A program made the translations under genes and the position numbers. The notes below the pieces were generated by a model. The model did not search any database and was not told the DNA's origin. It worked only from the letters and a program-made list of their open reading frames with translations. This document shows positions 17,225 to 26,205 of a stretch of DNA of 64,000 nucleotides, piece by piece. Within the stretch, counting starts at the first letter, position 1. Each line of letters starts with the position of its first letter. Source of the DNA: Chondrocystis sp. NIES-4102 (lineage in GTDB: Bacteria; Cyanobacteriota; Cyanobacteriia; Cyanobacteriales; Xenococcaceae); the NCBI GenBank assembly GCA_002368355.1, contig AP018281.1:3782001-3846000 (forward strand), in the 5' to 3' direction.

Positions 17225-19105
17225 ATGAATTCACCTGCTGTTATACCTCAAAATATTTTAATCGTTGATGATATTGTTGATAATTTACGAGTTTTATCCC
17301 AAACACTGAACGAACAAGGGTATAAGATACGTTGCGCTAAAAATGGTGTAACAGCTATTAAAGCTGCCAGTATGGTAATTCCAGATCTGATTTTACTGGA
17401 TATTAATATGCCAGATATGAATGGGTATGAGGTGTGTCAACGATTAAAAGCCCAGGTTGAAACTCAAGATGTTCCCGTAATCTTTTTGAGTGCTTTGGAT
17501 GATGTGTTAGATAAGGTTAAAGCTTTTGAGGTGGGCGGAGTTGACTATATTACTAAGCCTTTTCAAGTGGAGGAAGTTTTAGTTAGAGTTAAAAATCATT
17601 TAGCTCTTCAGTCGGCTAAAGCGGAAGTTTTCGGGTTAAATCAGATTTTAGAACAGAAGGTTAAGGAACGAACTATCCAGTTAAAAATTGCTAATGAGCA
17701 ACTAGCAGCCACTAATGAGCAGTTGACACAGGAAATCCTCGAACGTCAGAAAGCGGAAAAGAGATTAATCCAAGATGCATTGTATGATAGTTTAACTGGT
17801 TTGGCAAATCGGACTTTACTGATGGAGAGAATTGATTTTACTCTTTCTCGGGCTAAACGCAACCCTAATTATTTATTTGCCTTATTATTTATCGATTTAG
17901 ATCGCTTTAAAATTATTAATGATAGCTTGGGGCATTTAGTAGGGGATAAACTATTAATTGCGATCGCTAAATTACTTCAAGAGGGGTTACGTGATGTGGA
18001 TACTGTAGCTCGTCTGGGAGGGGACGAATTTGTGATTCTCTTAGATGATATCCATGATTTAAAAGATGCTACAAAAGTAGGCGATCGCTTGCAAGAGAAA
18101 CTCAAGATACCTTTTAATTTTAAAGGTCAAACTATTGTTACCTCTGCGAGCATTGGAATTGTACTTAGTTCTGGCGGTTATAATAACAGTTCTCAAATTC
18201 TACGGGATGCTGATATAGCTATGTATCGGGCAAAGGAAAAAGGTAAAGCCCGTTATGAAGTATTTGATCGCGATATGTATCTTCAAACTCTTAAAGTTAT
18301 TGAATTGGAGCGTGATTTACGTTTAGCTTTATCGAAGCAAGAATTTAGTTTGCATTATCAACCGATAGTTTCCCTCAATAAGAATACCTTAGCAGGGTTT
18401 GAGGCTTTATTGCGTTGGCATCATCCCCGCATAGGTTTGATTTCTCCCAAGGAATTTATCCCCATCGCCGAAGATACAGGCTTGATTTCTTCTATTGGTG
18501 ACTGGGTATTATTCCAGGCTTGTCAGCAATTGGCAACTTGGCAAAAAGATTATGTTCATATCCCTGAAATTGCCAGCTTAAAAATTAGTGTTAATGTTGT
18601 TAGTCAGCAACTTCAAGAACCAGAATTTATTGCTAAATTAGACGATATATTACAGCAAACTGGTTTAGATTCTAGTTGTCTGAGATTGGAAATTACTGAA
18701 AGGGTTTTAGTAGATTCGGGAATTAATACTCAAAATACTTTATTAGAGATTAAAAAAAGGAAAATTAAACTCAGTATTGATGATTTTGGCACGGGGTATT
18801 CTTCTTTGAGCTATTTACGCCGTTTACCTATTGATAACCTTAAAATTGATGGTTCATTTGTTGAAGGAATTAATAAAGATGTTGAAGACTTGGAAATTGT
18901 CAAAACTATCATAACCCTGGCGCATATTCTGGGAATGGATGCGATCGCTGAGGGAGTTGAGACGATCGAACAAGTTAGGCAGTTAAGAGATTTGGGTTGT
19001 GAATTTGCTCAAGGTTATTTGTTTTCTAAACCTTTAGAGCCAAAAGTAATTAATTCACTGCTTTATAATAGTTTTACTAAAGAGTTTTTTCCTCACTATA
19101 AATAA
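17225..19105 (+). CDS. Response regulator with GGDEF and EAL domains
   Basis: A 626-residue cytoplasmic c-di-GMP enzyme. The N-terminal receiver has the acidic pair DD near the start, phospho-acceptor D59 in LLLDINMPDMNG and a KPF lysine. A coiled coil (about 135-180) joins it to a diguanylate cyclase domain with intact GGDEF (265-269) and an intact inhibitory RxxD motif (RDVD 256-259) at the canonical five-residue distance. The EAL domain has EALLRWHH (E393), a KISVNVVSQQ segment, LEITERVL and DDFGTGYSSLSYLRRLPIDN, so a working phosphodiesterase is also likely. It sits 8 nt after the hybrid kinase and is its probable phosphorylation target. Confidence 0.93.
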   Translation: MNSPAVIPQNILIVDDIVDNLRVLSQTLNEQGYKIRCAKNGVTAIKAASMVIPDLILLDINMPDMNGYEVCQRLKAQVETQDVPVIFLSALDDVLDKVKAFEVGGVDYITKPFQVEEVLVRVKNHLALQSAKAEVFGLNQILEQKVKERTIQLKIANEQLAATNEQLTQEILERQKAEKRLIQDALYDSLTGLANRTLLMERIDFTLSRAKRNPNYLFALLFIDLDRFKIINDSLGHLVGDKLLIAIAKLLQEGLRDVDTVARLGGDEFVILLDDIHDLKDATKVGDRLQEKLKIPFNFKGQTIVTSASIGIVLSSGGYNNSSQILRDADIAMYRAKEKGKARYEVFDRDMYLQTLKVIELERDLRLALSKQEFSLHYQPIVSLNKNTLAGFEALLRWHHPRIGLISPKEFIPIAEDTGLISSIGDWVLFQACQQLATWQKDYVHIPEIASLKISVNVVSQQLQEPEFIAKLDDILQQTGLDSSCLRLEITERVLVDSGINTQNTLLEIKKRKIKLSIDDFGTGYSSLSYLRRLPIDNLKIDGSFVEGINKDVEDLEIVKTIITLAHILGMDAIAEGVETIEQVRQLRDLGCEFAQGYLFSKPLEPKVINSLLYNSFTKEFFPHYK

Positions 19106-19120
19106 GTCTATATTTAAAGA

Positions 19121-19150
19121 TCGGGAAGAGAAACAAGATCCCACTCCCGA
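19121..19150. terminator. Possible terminator hairpin between convergent genes
   Basis: TCGGGA (19121-19126) and TCCCGA (19145-19150) can form a 6-bp stem in the 52-bp gap between the GGDEF/EAL gene and the convergent SDR gene. No strong T-run follows on either strand, so the call is weak. Confidence 0.35.
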
Positions 19151-19157
19151 AATGCCA

Positions 19158-19928
19158 TTACATACTAGGTGCAGCTAGGGCTAAAACTCTTTGAAGTAAC
19201 CTTGGGAAAAGGCGTTGACACCAAATTGCTAAATAACTTTGCCATCCTACTAAAATTTCGCCAGAATTCTTAGATAAGCCTGAAATTAAGGCTTGGGCGA
19301 CTTGTTCTGAGGTCATAGGCATTACCCAACGAAATAACTTGAGATTACGTGTCATATCGGTATCGGTAAGGGTCGGCAGTAGAGCAACCACTTTAATATT
19401 ATGACCTGCTAATTCACTACGTAAAGCTTGAGTAAAACCAATGATCGCAAATTTGGTGGCGGAATAGGTAGACATTGTGGGGGCTGCAACTTTCCCCATT
19501 AAACTCGAAACATTAACAATAGTGCCTTCTTTTTGACTTGCCATTCGTTTAGCCAATAAGCGTGTGATAGTCATCATTCCCAATAGGTTTAGAGATATTT
19601 CTTCTTCTACTTTGGGTAGTTGAGTCTCTAAAAAAGGTGCTTGATGGGCTACCCCTGCACAGTTTACCAATAGATGAATTGGTCGATGGGTGCGCCAGGC
19701 TTGAGCGATCGCGATATTGATGCTCGATGGTTGCGTTAAGTCTACTGCTAAGGTGGTAACTTTGACTCCCATAGTTGCAATCTCTGCTGCCACACCTGCT
19801 AATCTCTGACGATCTTTAGCTACTAGAATTAAATGTTGAATACCTTGTTGTGCTAATTCAAAAGCGATCGCTCTTCCAATCCCACGCGAAGCTCCTGTAA
19901 TTAGTGCTGTTTTACCTTTTATATTCAT
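19158..19928 (-). CDS. Short-chain dehydrogenase/reductase
   Basis: A classical SDR of about 256 residues: TGASRGIGRAIAFEL gives the glycine-rich cofactor motif, NCAG replaces the usual NNAG, VNVSSLMG carries the catalytic serine, and YSATKFA is the catalytic YxxxK motif. The product would be a cytosolic NAD(P)-dependent oxidoreductase of unknown substrate; FabG-like or ketoreductase roles are possible. The ATG at 19928 places the glycine motif where SDRs normally have it; an upstream ATG at 19961 adds 11 lysine-rich residues. The C-terminus has a hydrophobic stretch (LAIWCQRLFPRLLQRVLAL) that could touch the membrane. Confidence 0.85.
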   Translation of the reverse strand: MNIKGKTALITGASRGIGRAIAFELAQQGIQHLILVAKDRQRLAGVAAEIATMGVKVTTLAVDLTQPSSINIAIAQAWRTHRPIHLLVNCAGVAHQAPFLETQLPKVEEEISLNLLGMMTITRLLAKRMASQKEGTIVNVSSLMGKVAAPTMSTYSATKFAIIGFTQALRSELAGHNIKVVALLPTLTDTDMTRNLKLFRWVMPMTSEQVAQALISGLSKNSGEILVGWQSYLAIWCQRLFPRLLQRVLALAAPSM

Positions 19929-20633
19929 ACCTTGAACTTTTATTTTTTTGCCTACAATCATGAACTATTTGGTTTACAAACCGCGTTTTTCTTACTGTGC
20001 CAGTTTGATTTATGGCATAGTTATTTGATACGAATTAATCTTTGTTGTGTCACTTTATAAATTCTTGGATTTTGGTTATCAAGCAACTAACCTAATTATT
20101 TTGGCTAATACAGGTTCATTTTCTTCCTCTTTTTAGCAAGGCTTGTCTATAAATTTTTTGGGGAAAGTTAAAGTATGCTAATTGTTTTAACTTAGTTACT
20201 TGAGAATAAAGTTGTTACGTTGCAATTTTGATTCAGCATCTTAAACACTCCTGGTTAGCAGCTAATAATTTTTTGATTTTCCTTAATAACTTTTGTGTAA
20301 TTTAATTACTTTGCATACCTTAACAAAAAAAAAAATGAATTGAGGCAATTTTTGGTATAAAAAACTGCATTCGCTTAATTTGATTTGTTAAAATTTTGTG
20401 AAAAGTAGACAGGTAGCGGTTTGGGTTTTTACTACAGATAAATTTATATCACCTATAAGTTTTACTAATCATTAACCCATGCTTTAGATTATATTAACCG
20501 TTTAAAATAATAGCTTCGTTATCATCTAAATAAACTAAGCACAATAAACATTTTTTTTACATTTGTTTTGTAAGTTGCCAGCGAGTAGCTACTTTAAGTG
20601 GTACTCGTTATAAAACCTCAACTTGCAAACAAA
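19929..20633. other. Long AT-rich intergenic region
   Basis: 705 bases between two divergent starts with no convincing gene. It contains homopolymer tracts (an A-run near 20324-20335 and a T-run near 20551) and no recognised operator. If the upstream SDR start is used, the gap begins at 19962. Confidence 0.6.
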
Positions 20634-21380
20634 ATGAGTTATATAAATATTCAAAAGAACCATCTAGAGCCAAGCAATGATCCCCACAATATGGAGTCGG
20701 GCGAAAATCATTCTAGTTGGGAAGATTGGAAAAATAATTGGAATCATCAAGCAGATGATAGTCATGCTCAAGAATCTAGCGATAATATGGGTAACGGGGC
20801 TGAAATTTATAGCCAGAGCGATGCAGGTATACCATTAGAAAACCCTAATTTACCAGCAGGGGTTGAAGATGGAAACGATATAGATAAATTAGATTTCGGT
20901 TCTCAATATACCAATTCTAACGGTATGGACTCTAGTGATAATCTATTGGGTACAGAGGGAGCGAATACTTTTAAATTCGATTTACTATTAAATGCCAAAC
21001 CAGAAATATATCAAAAACATCTTGATGGTGAAGGTAGAATTGATTGGGCAGGCGTAACAGGAGAAAATACTAACTATCATGACCATTGGCTTGATGGTAT
21101 TGGTCAAGAAACGATTATAGATTTTAGTGGTAATGGTGGTGATGGAGATAAAATTCAGATTGATGGTCATACAGTTACCGTAAAAGTTATCGAAGAGCTA
21201 GACAATAAGGTAACTTTGGGTCTATATGCAGATCAAGGTGCAGATGGGACTCGTGGTAATGATGCTCATGATTTCGATGTTGTTGGCAAAATTACTGTTA
21301 ATCACGATGGTCATTTTAATTATGGCAGTGATCTTAGTATTAACGCTGGTTCTGTTGCAGGAGCATTTGAGTTTGCTTAA
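20634..21380 (+). CDS. Acidic secreted-type protein with an RTX-associated C-terminal domain
   Basis: A protein of about 248 residues rich in Asp, Asn and Gly. The first 100 residues look disordered. From DNLLGTEGANTFKF (about residue 100) to the end is a domain I associate, from memory, with the C-terminus of cyanobacterial RTX-type secreted proteins and alkaline phosphatases: NAKPEIYQKHLDGEGRIDWA, NYHDHWLDGIGQETIIDFSG, GDKIQIDGHTVTV, then AHDFDVVGKITV. The pattern suggests calcium binding and export by a type I system without a cleaved signal. ATG at 20634 is chosen; a GTG at 20598 would add 12 residues. It stands alone; no export genes lie nearby. Confidence 0.55.
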   Translation: MSYINIQKNHLEPSNDPHNMESGENHSSWEDWKNNWNHQADDSHAQESSDNMGNGAEIYSQSDAGIPLENPNLPAGVEDGNDIDKLDFGSQYTNSNGMDSSDNLLGTEGANTFKFDLLLNAKPEIYQKHLDGEGRIDWAGVTGENTNYHDHWLDGIGQETIIDFSGNGGDGDKIQIDGHTVTVKVIEELDNKVTLGLYADQGADGTRGNDAHDFDVVGKITVNHDGHFNYGSDLSINAGSVAGAFEFA

Positions 21381-21795
21381 GATTAGTTGATAGCTAAATT
21401 TAATTTCGCTGCGATCCGTGGATATATTTAGTTATTTGGTTTGATCCCTATTTATTTTGTGGACAATTACATTGGGGATCGTAGTGAAATGTTATTTATT
21501 GTAGGTAGTAGGAGTGGCTGAGTGGCTGAGTGGCTGAGTGGCTGAGTGGCTGAGTGGCTGAGTCAGGAATTAGGTATCTTTAAAGGATTAGCTGCGCGTC
21601 ATAGCTAATAGCTAAAGGCTAAAAACTAAAGGCTAAAATTCACATCCTACGAAGAAATATAATTGTATTTCACGATCTACCGTTGTGGTGTAATAAAAAT
21701 CAGCAACGCCAAATTATCTAATATTGTCAAGATCTAACAAAAGTGTAAAATCGCAGGGGATAATTATTTTAAAACTTTTAGTAAATTTACTATAA
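21381..21795. other. Intergenic region with an octamer array
   Basis: 415 bases without a gene. It contains the GAGTGGCT array (21512-21559) and, at about 21595-21640, a loose cluster of AGCTAA/GGCTAAA-type repeats like those at 3493-3528. The cpcT promoter probably lies in 21700-21790; no boxes are clear. Confidence 0.6.
21512..21559. repeat. Octamer tandem repeat, 6 units of GAGTGGCT
   Basis: Six perfect contiguous copies of the 8-base unit GAGTGGCT, then a partial unit GAGT. Non-coding. Confidence 0.95.
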
Positions 21796-22386
21796 ATGAC
21801 TCATTCGCTAGATGTAACTACCCTTGCTCGTTGGATGGCATCAGACTTTAGTAATCAAGCCCAAGCTTATGCTAATCCGCCTTTTTTTGCTCATATTCGT
21901 GTATGTATGCGTCCTTTACCCTACGATTTACTCGACGGTACAAGTTTATTTTTAGAGCAAGCCTATGATTTTATGCTAAATCAGCCCTATCGCTTACGAG
22001 TGATTAAATTTAAAGTAGTCGGCGATCGCTTGGAATTGGAAAATTATAAAGTTAAGGATCAAGAGAAGTTCTACGGTGCATCTCGTAATTTAGATTTACT
22101 TAAAACTTTAACGGCAGATCAGATTGAGAAAATGGCAGGTTGTGACATGGATGTTAGCTGGAGTGGTAATAGTTTTAAGGGGGAAATTAAACCAGGGAAA
22201 GCTTGTATCGTAGAACGGCAAGGTAAAATTACTTATTTAGATAATAGTTTTGAAATTGACCAACATAAATTAATTAGCTTTGATCGCGGACGTGATCCCG
22301 AAACGGATGAATTAGTCTGGGGATCGGTGGCGGGCCCATTTGAGTTTTTCCCCCTTACCAGTTTTGCCGATGAAGTTGAAAAGTAA
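21796..22386 (+). CDS. cpcT: Phycobiliprotein chromophore lyase CpcT/CpeT family
   Basis: A 196-residue soluble lyase of the CpcT/CpeT family, which attaches phycocyanobilin to a cysteine of phycobiliprotein beta subunits (Cys153 in CpcT). Family features are TLARWMASDFSNQAQAYANP near the start, the LFLEQAYDFMLNQPYRLRV segment, and the C-terminal DELVWGSVAGPFEFFPLTSF block. Length is as expected. Which phycobiliprotein it serves is inferred: CpcT is the commonest in cyanobacteria. No phycobilisome genes lie close by; mutM follows 55 bp downstream on the same strand. Confidence 0.9.
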   Translation: MTHSLDVTTLARWMASDFSNQAQAYANPPFFAHIRVCMRPLPYDLLDGTSLFLEQAYDFMLNQPYRLRVIKFKVVGDRLELENYKVKDQEKFYGASRNLDLLKTLTADQIEKMAGCDMDVSWSGNSFKGEIKPGKACIVERQGKITYLDNSFEIDQHKLISFDRGRDPETDELVWGSVAGPFEFFPLTSFADEVEK

Positions 22387-22441
22387 GCCAGTAGAAATAT
22401 TGATTTAGGATCTAAGCCTCAACACCAGGAGAAAAAAAGTT

Positions 22442-23290
22442 TTGCCAGAATTACCAGAAGTAGAAACCGTTAAACGAGGATTAAATAAATTAACTTTAGA
22501 TCAACCAATTCAAGGGGGCGAAGTTTTATTAGCTAGAACTTTGGCATATCCTGCTGAGATTAAGGTATTTTGGCAAGGAATTACAGGTATGGCGATCGCT
22601 CGTTGGTCTAGAAGAGGGAAATATTTATTGGCTCAATTGAATAATGATTCTGCTCAACCTGCTGGGTATTTAGGAGTACATTTGCGGATGACGGGGCAAT
22701 TATTATGGGTAAAGCAAACTATACCTTTACAAAAGCATACTCGTATCCGTTTGTTGTTTGCTTACAATCAAGAACTACGTTTTGTGGACACCCGTACTTT
22801 TGGTAAATTTTGGTATATCCCACCTGGTATAGAACCCCAGTTAATTATTACAGGGTTGCAGAAATTAGGGCCCGAACCGTTTGCCGAAGATTTTTCTGTT
22901 GAGTATTTTAATCAGCAATTACATCGTCGTCGTCGCTTAATTAAAACCCTATTGTTAGATCAAAGTTTGGTGGCTGGCATTGGTAATATTTATGCGGATG
23001 AAGCTCTGTTTCAAAGTGGTATTAGACCCGATCGCCTGGCTACTGATTTAACCAATAAACAAAGTCAAAAATTACATCAAGCAATTACTAGTGTGTTACA
23101 AACAGCTATAGACAAAGGTGGTACTACCTTTAGCGATTTTCTCAACCTACTAGGAGTTAGTGGTAATTATGGAAATTGTGCTTTTGTTTACGGTAGATAC
23201 CAACAACCTTGTCGTGTTTGCGGGACAGATATCGAGAAAATTAAACTCGCAGGGCGCACATCCCACTTTTGCCCTAGTTGTCAGCATTAG
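22442..23290 (+). CDS. mutM: Formamidopyrimidine-DNA glycosylase
   Basis: A 282-residue Fpg/MutM, the base-excision repair glycosylase and lyase that removes 8-oxoguanine and ring-opened purines. The mature N-terminus PELPEVETV contains the catalytic Pro and Glu. Other marks are the SRRGKYLLAQL lysine region, GIGNIYADEALFQSGI, and the C-terminal zinc finger CRVCG...FCPSC. The PELPE motif forces a TTG start at 22442, supported by AGGAG about 10 nt upstream. Its stop overlaps by four bases that of the convergent universal stress gene. Confidence 0.96.
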   Translation: MPELPEVETVKRGLNKLTLDQPIQGGEVLLARTLAYPAEIKVFWQGITGMAIARWSRRGKYLLAQLNNDSAQPAGYLGVHLRMTGQLLWVKQTIPLQKHTRIRLLFAYNQELRFVDTRTFGKFWYIPPGIEPQLIITGLQKLGPEPFAEDFSVEYFNQQLHRRRRLIKTLLLDQSLVAGIGNIYADEALFQSGIRPDRLATDLTNKQSQKLHQAITSVLQTAIDKGGTTFSDFLNLLGVSGNYGNCAFVYGRYQQPCRVCGTDIEKIKLAGRTSHFCPSCQH

Positions 23291-23793
23291 TAAGAAGCAG
23301 CCTCAGCAGCTACAACGGCTTTCCCTTGAACTACGAATACTGAACAGGGGGCATGATGAATTACATAATTACTTACACTACCTAGAAATATTTCGGCGAT
23401 ATTTTTTTGGTTGCGCCGACCAATGACAATTAAATCCGCACCCCATTCTACTGCTTGCTCACCAATACCCAAATTGCAATTACCCAGGCGACATTCATAT
23501 TCACAGTCAATATGTTTAGCGATCGCTTTATCGGCAAAGGTTTTTAGCCAGGTTAAACTCTGTTGTTGTTGCTGTTGTTGATATTCCTGAGAGAAGGCTA
23601 AACTTTCTCCAATTACATCTACATCATATAAAGTCCCAACGCCTACCCAAGGAGAGACATCTTGTATTTGCCAATCAATCATATGAATAAGTAGCATTTC
23701 GCTTTTTTGGGCGATCGCAATTGCTAAGGCACTTTCAAAAACCGCCGATGCTTCTGAGGAATGATCTAAAGCTACTAGGATTCTTTGAAACAT
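23287..23793 (-). CDS. Universal stress protein (UspA family)
   Basis: A 168-residue single-domain Usp protein. It begins FQRILVALDHSSEASAVFESA as UspA proteins do and contains the nucleotide-binding GRRNQKNIAEIFLGSVSNYV segment (G-x2-x9-G-S type) followed by HHAPCSVFVV, indicating an ATP-binding Usp. The central polyglutamine stretch (seven Q near EYQQQQQQQ) is unusual. ATG at 23793 is chosen because GGAG lies about 9 nt upstream; a TTG at 23811 would add six residues. Role in stress survival is known for the family only. Confidence 0.9.
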   Translation of the reverse strand: MFQRILVALDHSSEASAVFESALAIAIAQKSEMLLIHMIDWQIQDVSPWVGVGTLYDVDVIGESLAFSQEYQQQQQQQSLTWLKTFADKAIAKHIDCEYECRLGNCNLGIGEQAVEWGADLIVIGRRNQKNIAEIFLGSVSNYVIHHAPCSVFVVQGKAVVAAEAASY

Positions 23794-23865
23794 ATTTATT
23801 TTCTCCAGCAATGGACTTATATGACATAGTCCTGAGTGTTTCTTTCATAAATATATAGCAATATA

Positions 23866-25407
23866 TCAAGGTAGTTTACTAATAAAACTCAATAACTTTT
23901 GCGTCCTTGCGGTTAATAAAGTTCGACGGTAGCTATCGGCAGCTTGTTTAATCATACTTGCCTGAGTTGGATAGGGATGAATTACTTGAGATAGTTTACT
24001 TAAACCCATTCCACTAATCATGGCGGTGGTAATCTCACTAATCATTTCTCCTCCATGACGGGCGACAATAGTTGCTCCCAGAATTTTATCTGAACCTTGT
24101 TGATGGAGAATCTTAATAAAGCCTGTAGTTTCCCCATCAGCTAATGCTCGATCTACTTCATCTAAATTAATTTTAATTGTCTCTCCTGCAATTCCTTGGG
24201 CTTTTGCCTGATCTTGATACATCCCCACATGAGCAACTTCAGGATCAGTATATGTTACCCAAGGCATAATTAAATCACTCAGCTTGTTTTTACCCAAACC
24301 AAAAGGAGAAAATAAGGTATTTTTAATGACAATGCGAGCAGCAGCATCCGCAGCATGGGTAAATTTCCAATTCATACAAATATCTCCAGCAGCATAAATT
24401 TTAGGGTTGCTAGTCTGGAGATAGTCATTTACTTTCACCCCTTGCTTAAGGTCATATTCTACCCCTGCTACCTCTAGATTTAGTTGTTCGACATTAGGCT
24501 GTCTACCTGCACCTGCTAAAATTTCATCTACTATCACTGATTCTTCCCCAGCTTCGCCAATGAAATTAATAATCTTCCCACCAGGACTTGCTTGAATTTG
24601 TTGTAATTGACAGTTTAAAACTAAACGCATCCCTTCAGATACAAAAGCCTCTTGCACTATGGCAGCAGCATCAGGATCTTCTTTACCCAATAGTTGAGAA
24701 CCTGTATGAAATAAAATAACTTCACTCCCCAAACGTAAAAAAGTTTGAGCCAATTCACAACCAATTGGGCCACCACCTATCACCGCTAGTCTTTTAGGCA
24801 ATTGTGTTAGGGAAAAAACTGTTTCGTTGGTTAAATACCCAACTTCTTCTATACCAGCAATATTAGGTTTGACAGCCCTAGCCCCTGCTGCAATTACCGC
24901 TTTCTTAAATTTAAGAGTTTGTCCGTTGAGGGTAATAGTATTGTGACTGCTAAAACTTGCTTCTCCAAAAAAGACATCAACCCCAGCTTTTTTAGCTGCT
25001 TTGGCAGAATCTACAGGGCTAATTTTGGTTCTTATTTGGCGCATTCTTGCCATGACGGCAGGGAAATCTACTTCCACCTCTGGTGGTTGAATTCCGAAGG
25101 GTAGGGCATCTTTCATCTCTGCTACCACCCTAGAAGAACGTATCAAACATTTAGAAGGTACACAACCAACATTTAAACAGTCTCCTCCCATCAGATGTTT
25201 TTCAATTAAGGCTACTTTTAACCCTATACCTAATCCTGCTGCGCCCTTAGCAGTAACTAATCCTGCTGTCCCTGCCCCAATTACCAGCAGATCGTAACAG
25301 TCGGCAGGTTGTGGATTTTCCCAATTATCAGGATGAACATTAGCGATTAATTCCCGATTGTATTGATCCATCGGCGCGATCGCAATTTTTTTATTGTGTT
25401 TAGTCAT
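23866..25407 (-). CDS. FAD-dependent pyridine nucleotide-disulfide oxidoreductase, mercuric-reductase-like
   Basis: A 513-residue flavoprotein of the class I disulfide reductase family. FAD-binding GAGTAG at 44-49, redox-active CLNVGC (C77 and C82), an NAD(P) motif GGGPIGCELA, and AAGDIC near the FAD end are all present. The C-terminal dimerisation domain reads HPYPTQASM, the tyrosine version found in mercuric reductases rather than the HAHPT of lipoamide dehydrogenases. It lacks both an N-terminal metal-binding domain and the C-terminal cysteine pair of true MerA, so mercury reduction is doubtful. It lies 30 bp downstream of the TVP38 gene, probably one operon. Substrate unknown. Confidence 0.88.
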   Translation of the reverse strand: MTKHNKKIAIAPMDQYNRELIANVHPDNWENPQPADCYDLLVIGAGTAGLVTAKGAAGLGIGLKVALIEKHLMGGDCLNVGCVPSKCLIRSSRVVAEMKDALPFGIQPPEVEVDFPAVMARMRQIRTKISPVDSAKAAKKAGVDVFFGEASFSSHNTITLNGQTLKFKKAVIAAGARAVKPNIAGIEEVGYLTNETVFSLTQLPKRLAVIGGGPIGCELAQTFLRLGSEVILFHTGSQLLGKEDPDAAAIVQEAFVSEGMRLVLNCQLQQIQASPGGKIINFIGEAGEESVIVDEILAGAGRQPNVEQLNLEVAGVEYDLKQGVKVNDYLQTSNPKIYAAGDICMNWKFTHAADAAARIVIKNTLFSPFGLGKNKLSDLIMPWVTYTDPEVAHVGMYQDQAKAQGIAGETIKINLDEVDRALADGETTGFIKILHQQGSDKILGATIVARHGGEMISEITTAMISGMGLSKLSQVIHPYPTQASMIKQAADSYRRTLLTARTQKLLSFISKLP

Positions 25408-25437
25408 TTGGTTTATTTAATTTTTGGTTACAATACC

Positions 25438-26205
25438 TTATTTGTTTAATTCGATAGATTCATCTAAGGTTTGACGCGCAATTTTAGTAACGTAGAGAGT
25501 AACTGCTACCGTGGCTATAAAACCTATGATTCTAATCGTCCATTGAGCCAAAGGATTTGCATCAGGTTGTGACTCGCCTATATCCGCTATACTGCCTGCT
25601 AAAGAGCCAATATAAACATACATGATTGTACCTGGGATCATCCCTACTGAAGCTAAAATATAATCTTTTAAGGATACTCCAGTGATACCTAAGCCGTAAT
25701 TTAAAAGATTGAAGGGGAATATAGGCGATAAACGGGTTAGCAAGACAATTTTTAGTCCTTCTCTACCTATGGCTTGGTCGATCGCCTTAAATTTTTGGTT
25801 AGTAGCTATTTTTTTGGCAATCCAATTTCTGGCTAGATAACGCCCCACTAGAAAAGCTAAAGTTGCGCCAATAGTAGCCCCAATAAAAACGTAAATTGAA
25901 CCTTTGATCACTCCAAATAGTATGCCTGCTCCTAAAGTTAGTATTGCTCCAGGGATAAAGACGACTGTCGATATTGTATAAATTAGGATAAACACTAAAG
26001 GCGCGATCGCTATATTTACACCAAATAGTTTAGTTGTACCTAAATTATCAACCCATTGCAGAGTATCTTGTAATAATGTTTGAGGATGGAAATTTATCTG
26101 ATTGATTCCCTCTGCCTGAACTGGTGCAGTTGGTATTGTGATGAGAATTATGATTAAAATACTTAAAATTAGGTATTTATTTTTATTCATATAGTATTTT
26201 GCCAT
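25438..26205 (-). CDS. TVP38/TMEM64 family membrane protein
   Basis: A 255-residue integral membrane protein of the TVP38/TMEM64 (SNARE-associated, DedA-related) family. An N-terminal hydrophobic leader (about 10-30) is followed by the family core: ILTLGAGILFGVIKGSIYVF, GATLAFLVGRYLARNWI, LTRLSPIFPFNLLNYGLG and VGMIPGTIMYVYIGSLAG, then a last helix. Bacterial relatives act in lipid scrambling or membrane homeostasis. It is the first gene of a two-gene unit with the disulfide reductase, a pairing I recall from other cyanobacteria. Start is ATG, possibly six codons later. Confidence 0.88.
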   Translation of the reverse strand: MAKYYMNKNKYLILSILIIILITIPTAPVQAEGINQINFHPQTLLQDTLQWVDNLGTTKLFGVNIAIAPLVFILIYTISTVVFIPGAILTLGAGILFGVIKGSIYVFIGATIGATLAFLVGRYLARNWIAKKIATNQKFKAIDQAIGREGLKIVLLTRLSPIFPFNLLNYGLGITGVSLKDYILASVGMIPGTIMYVYIGSLAGSIADIGESQPDANPLAQWTIRIIGFIATVAVTLYVTKIARQTLDESIELNK

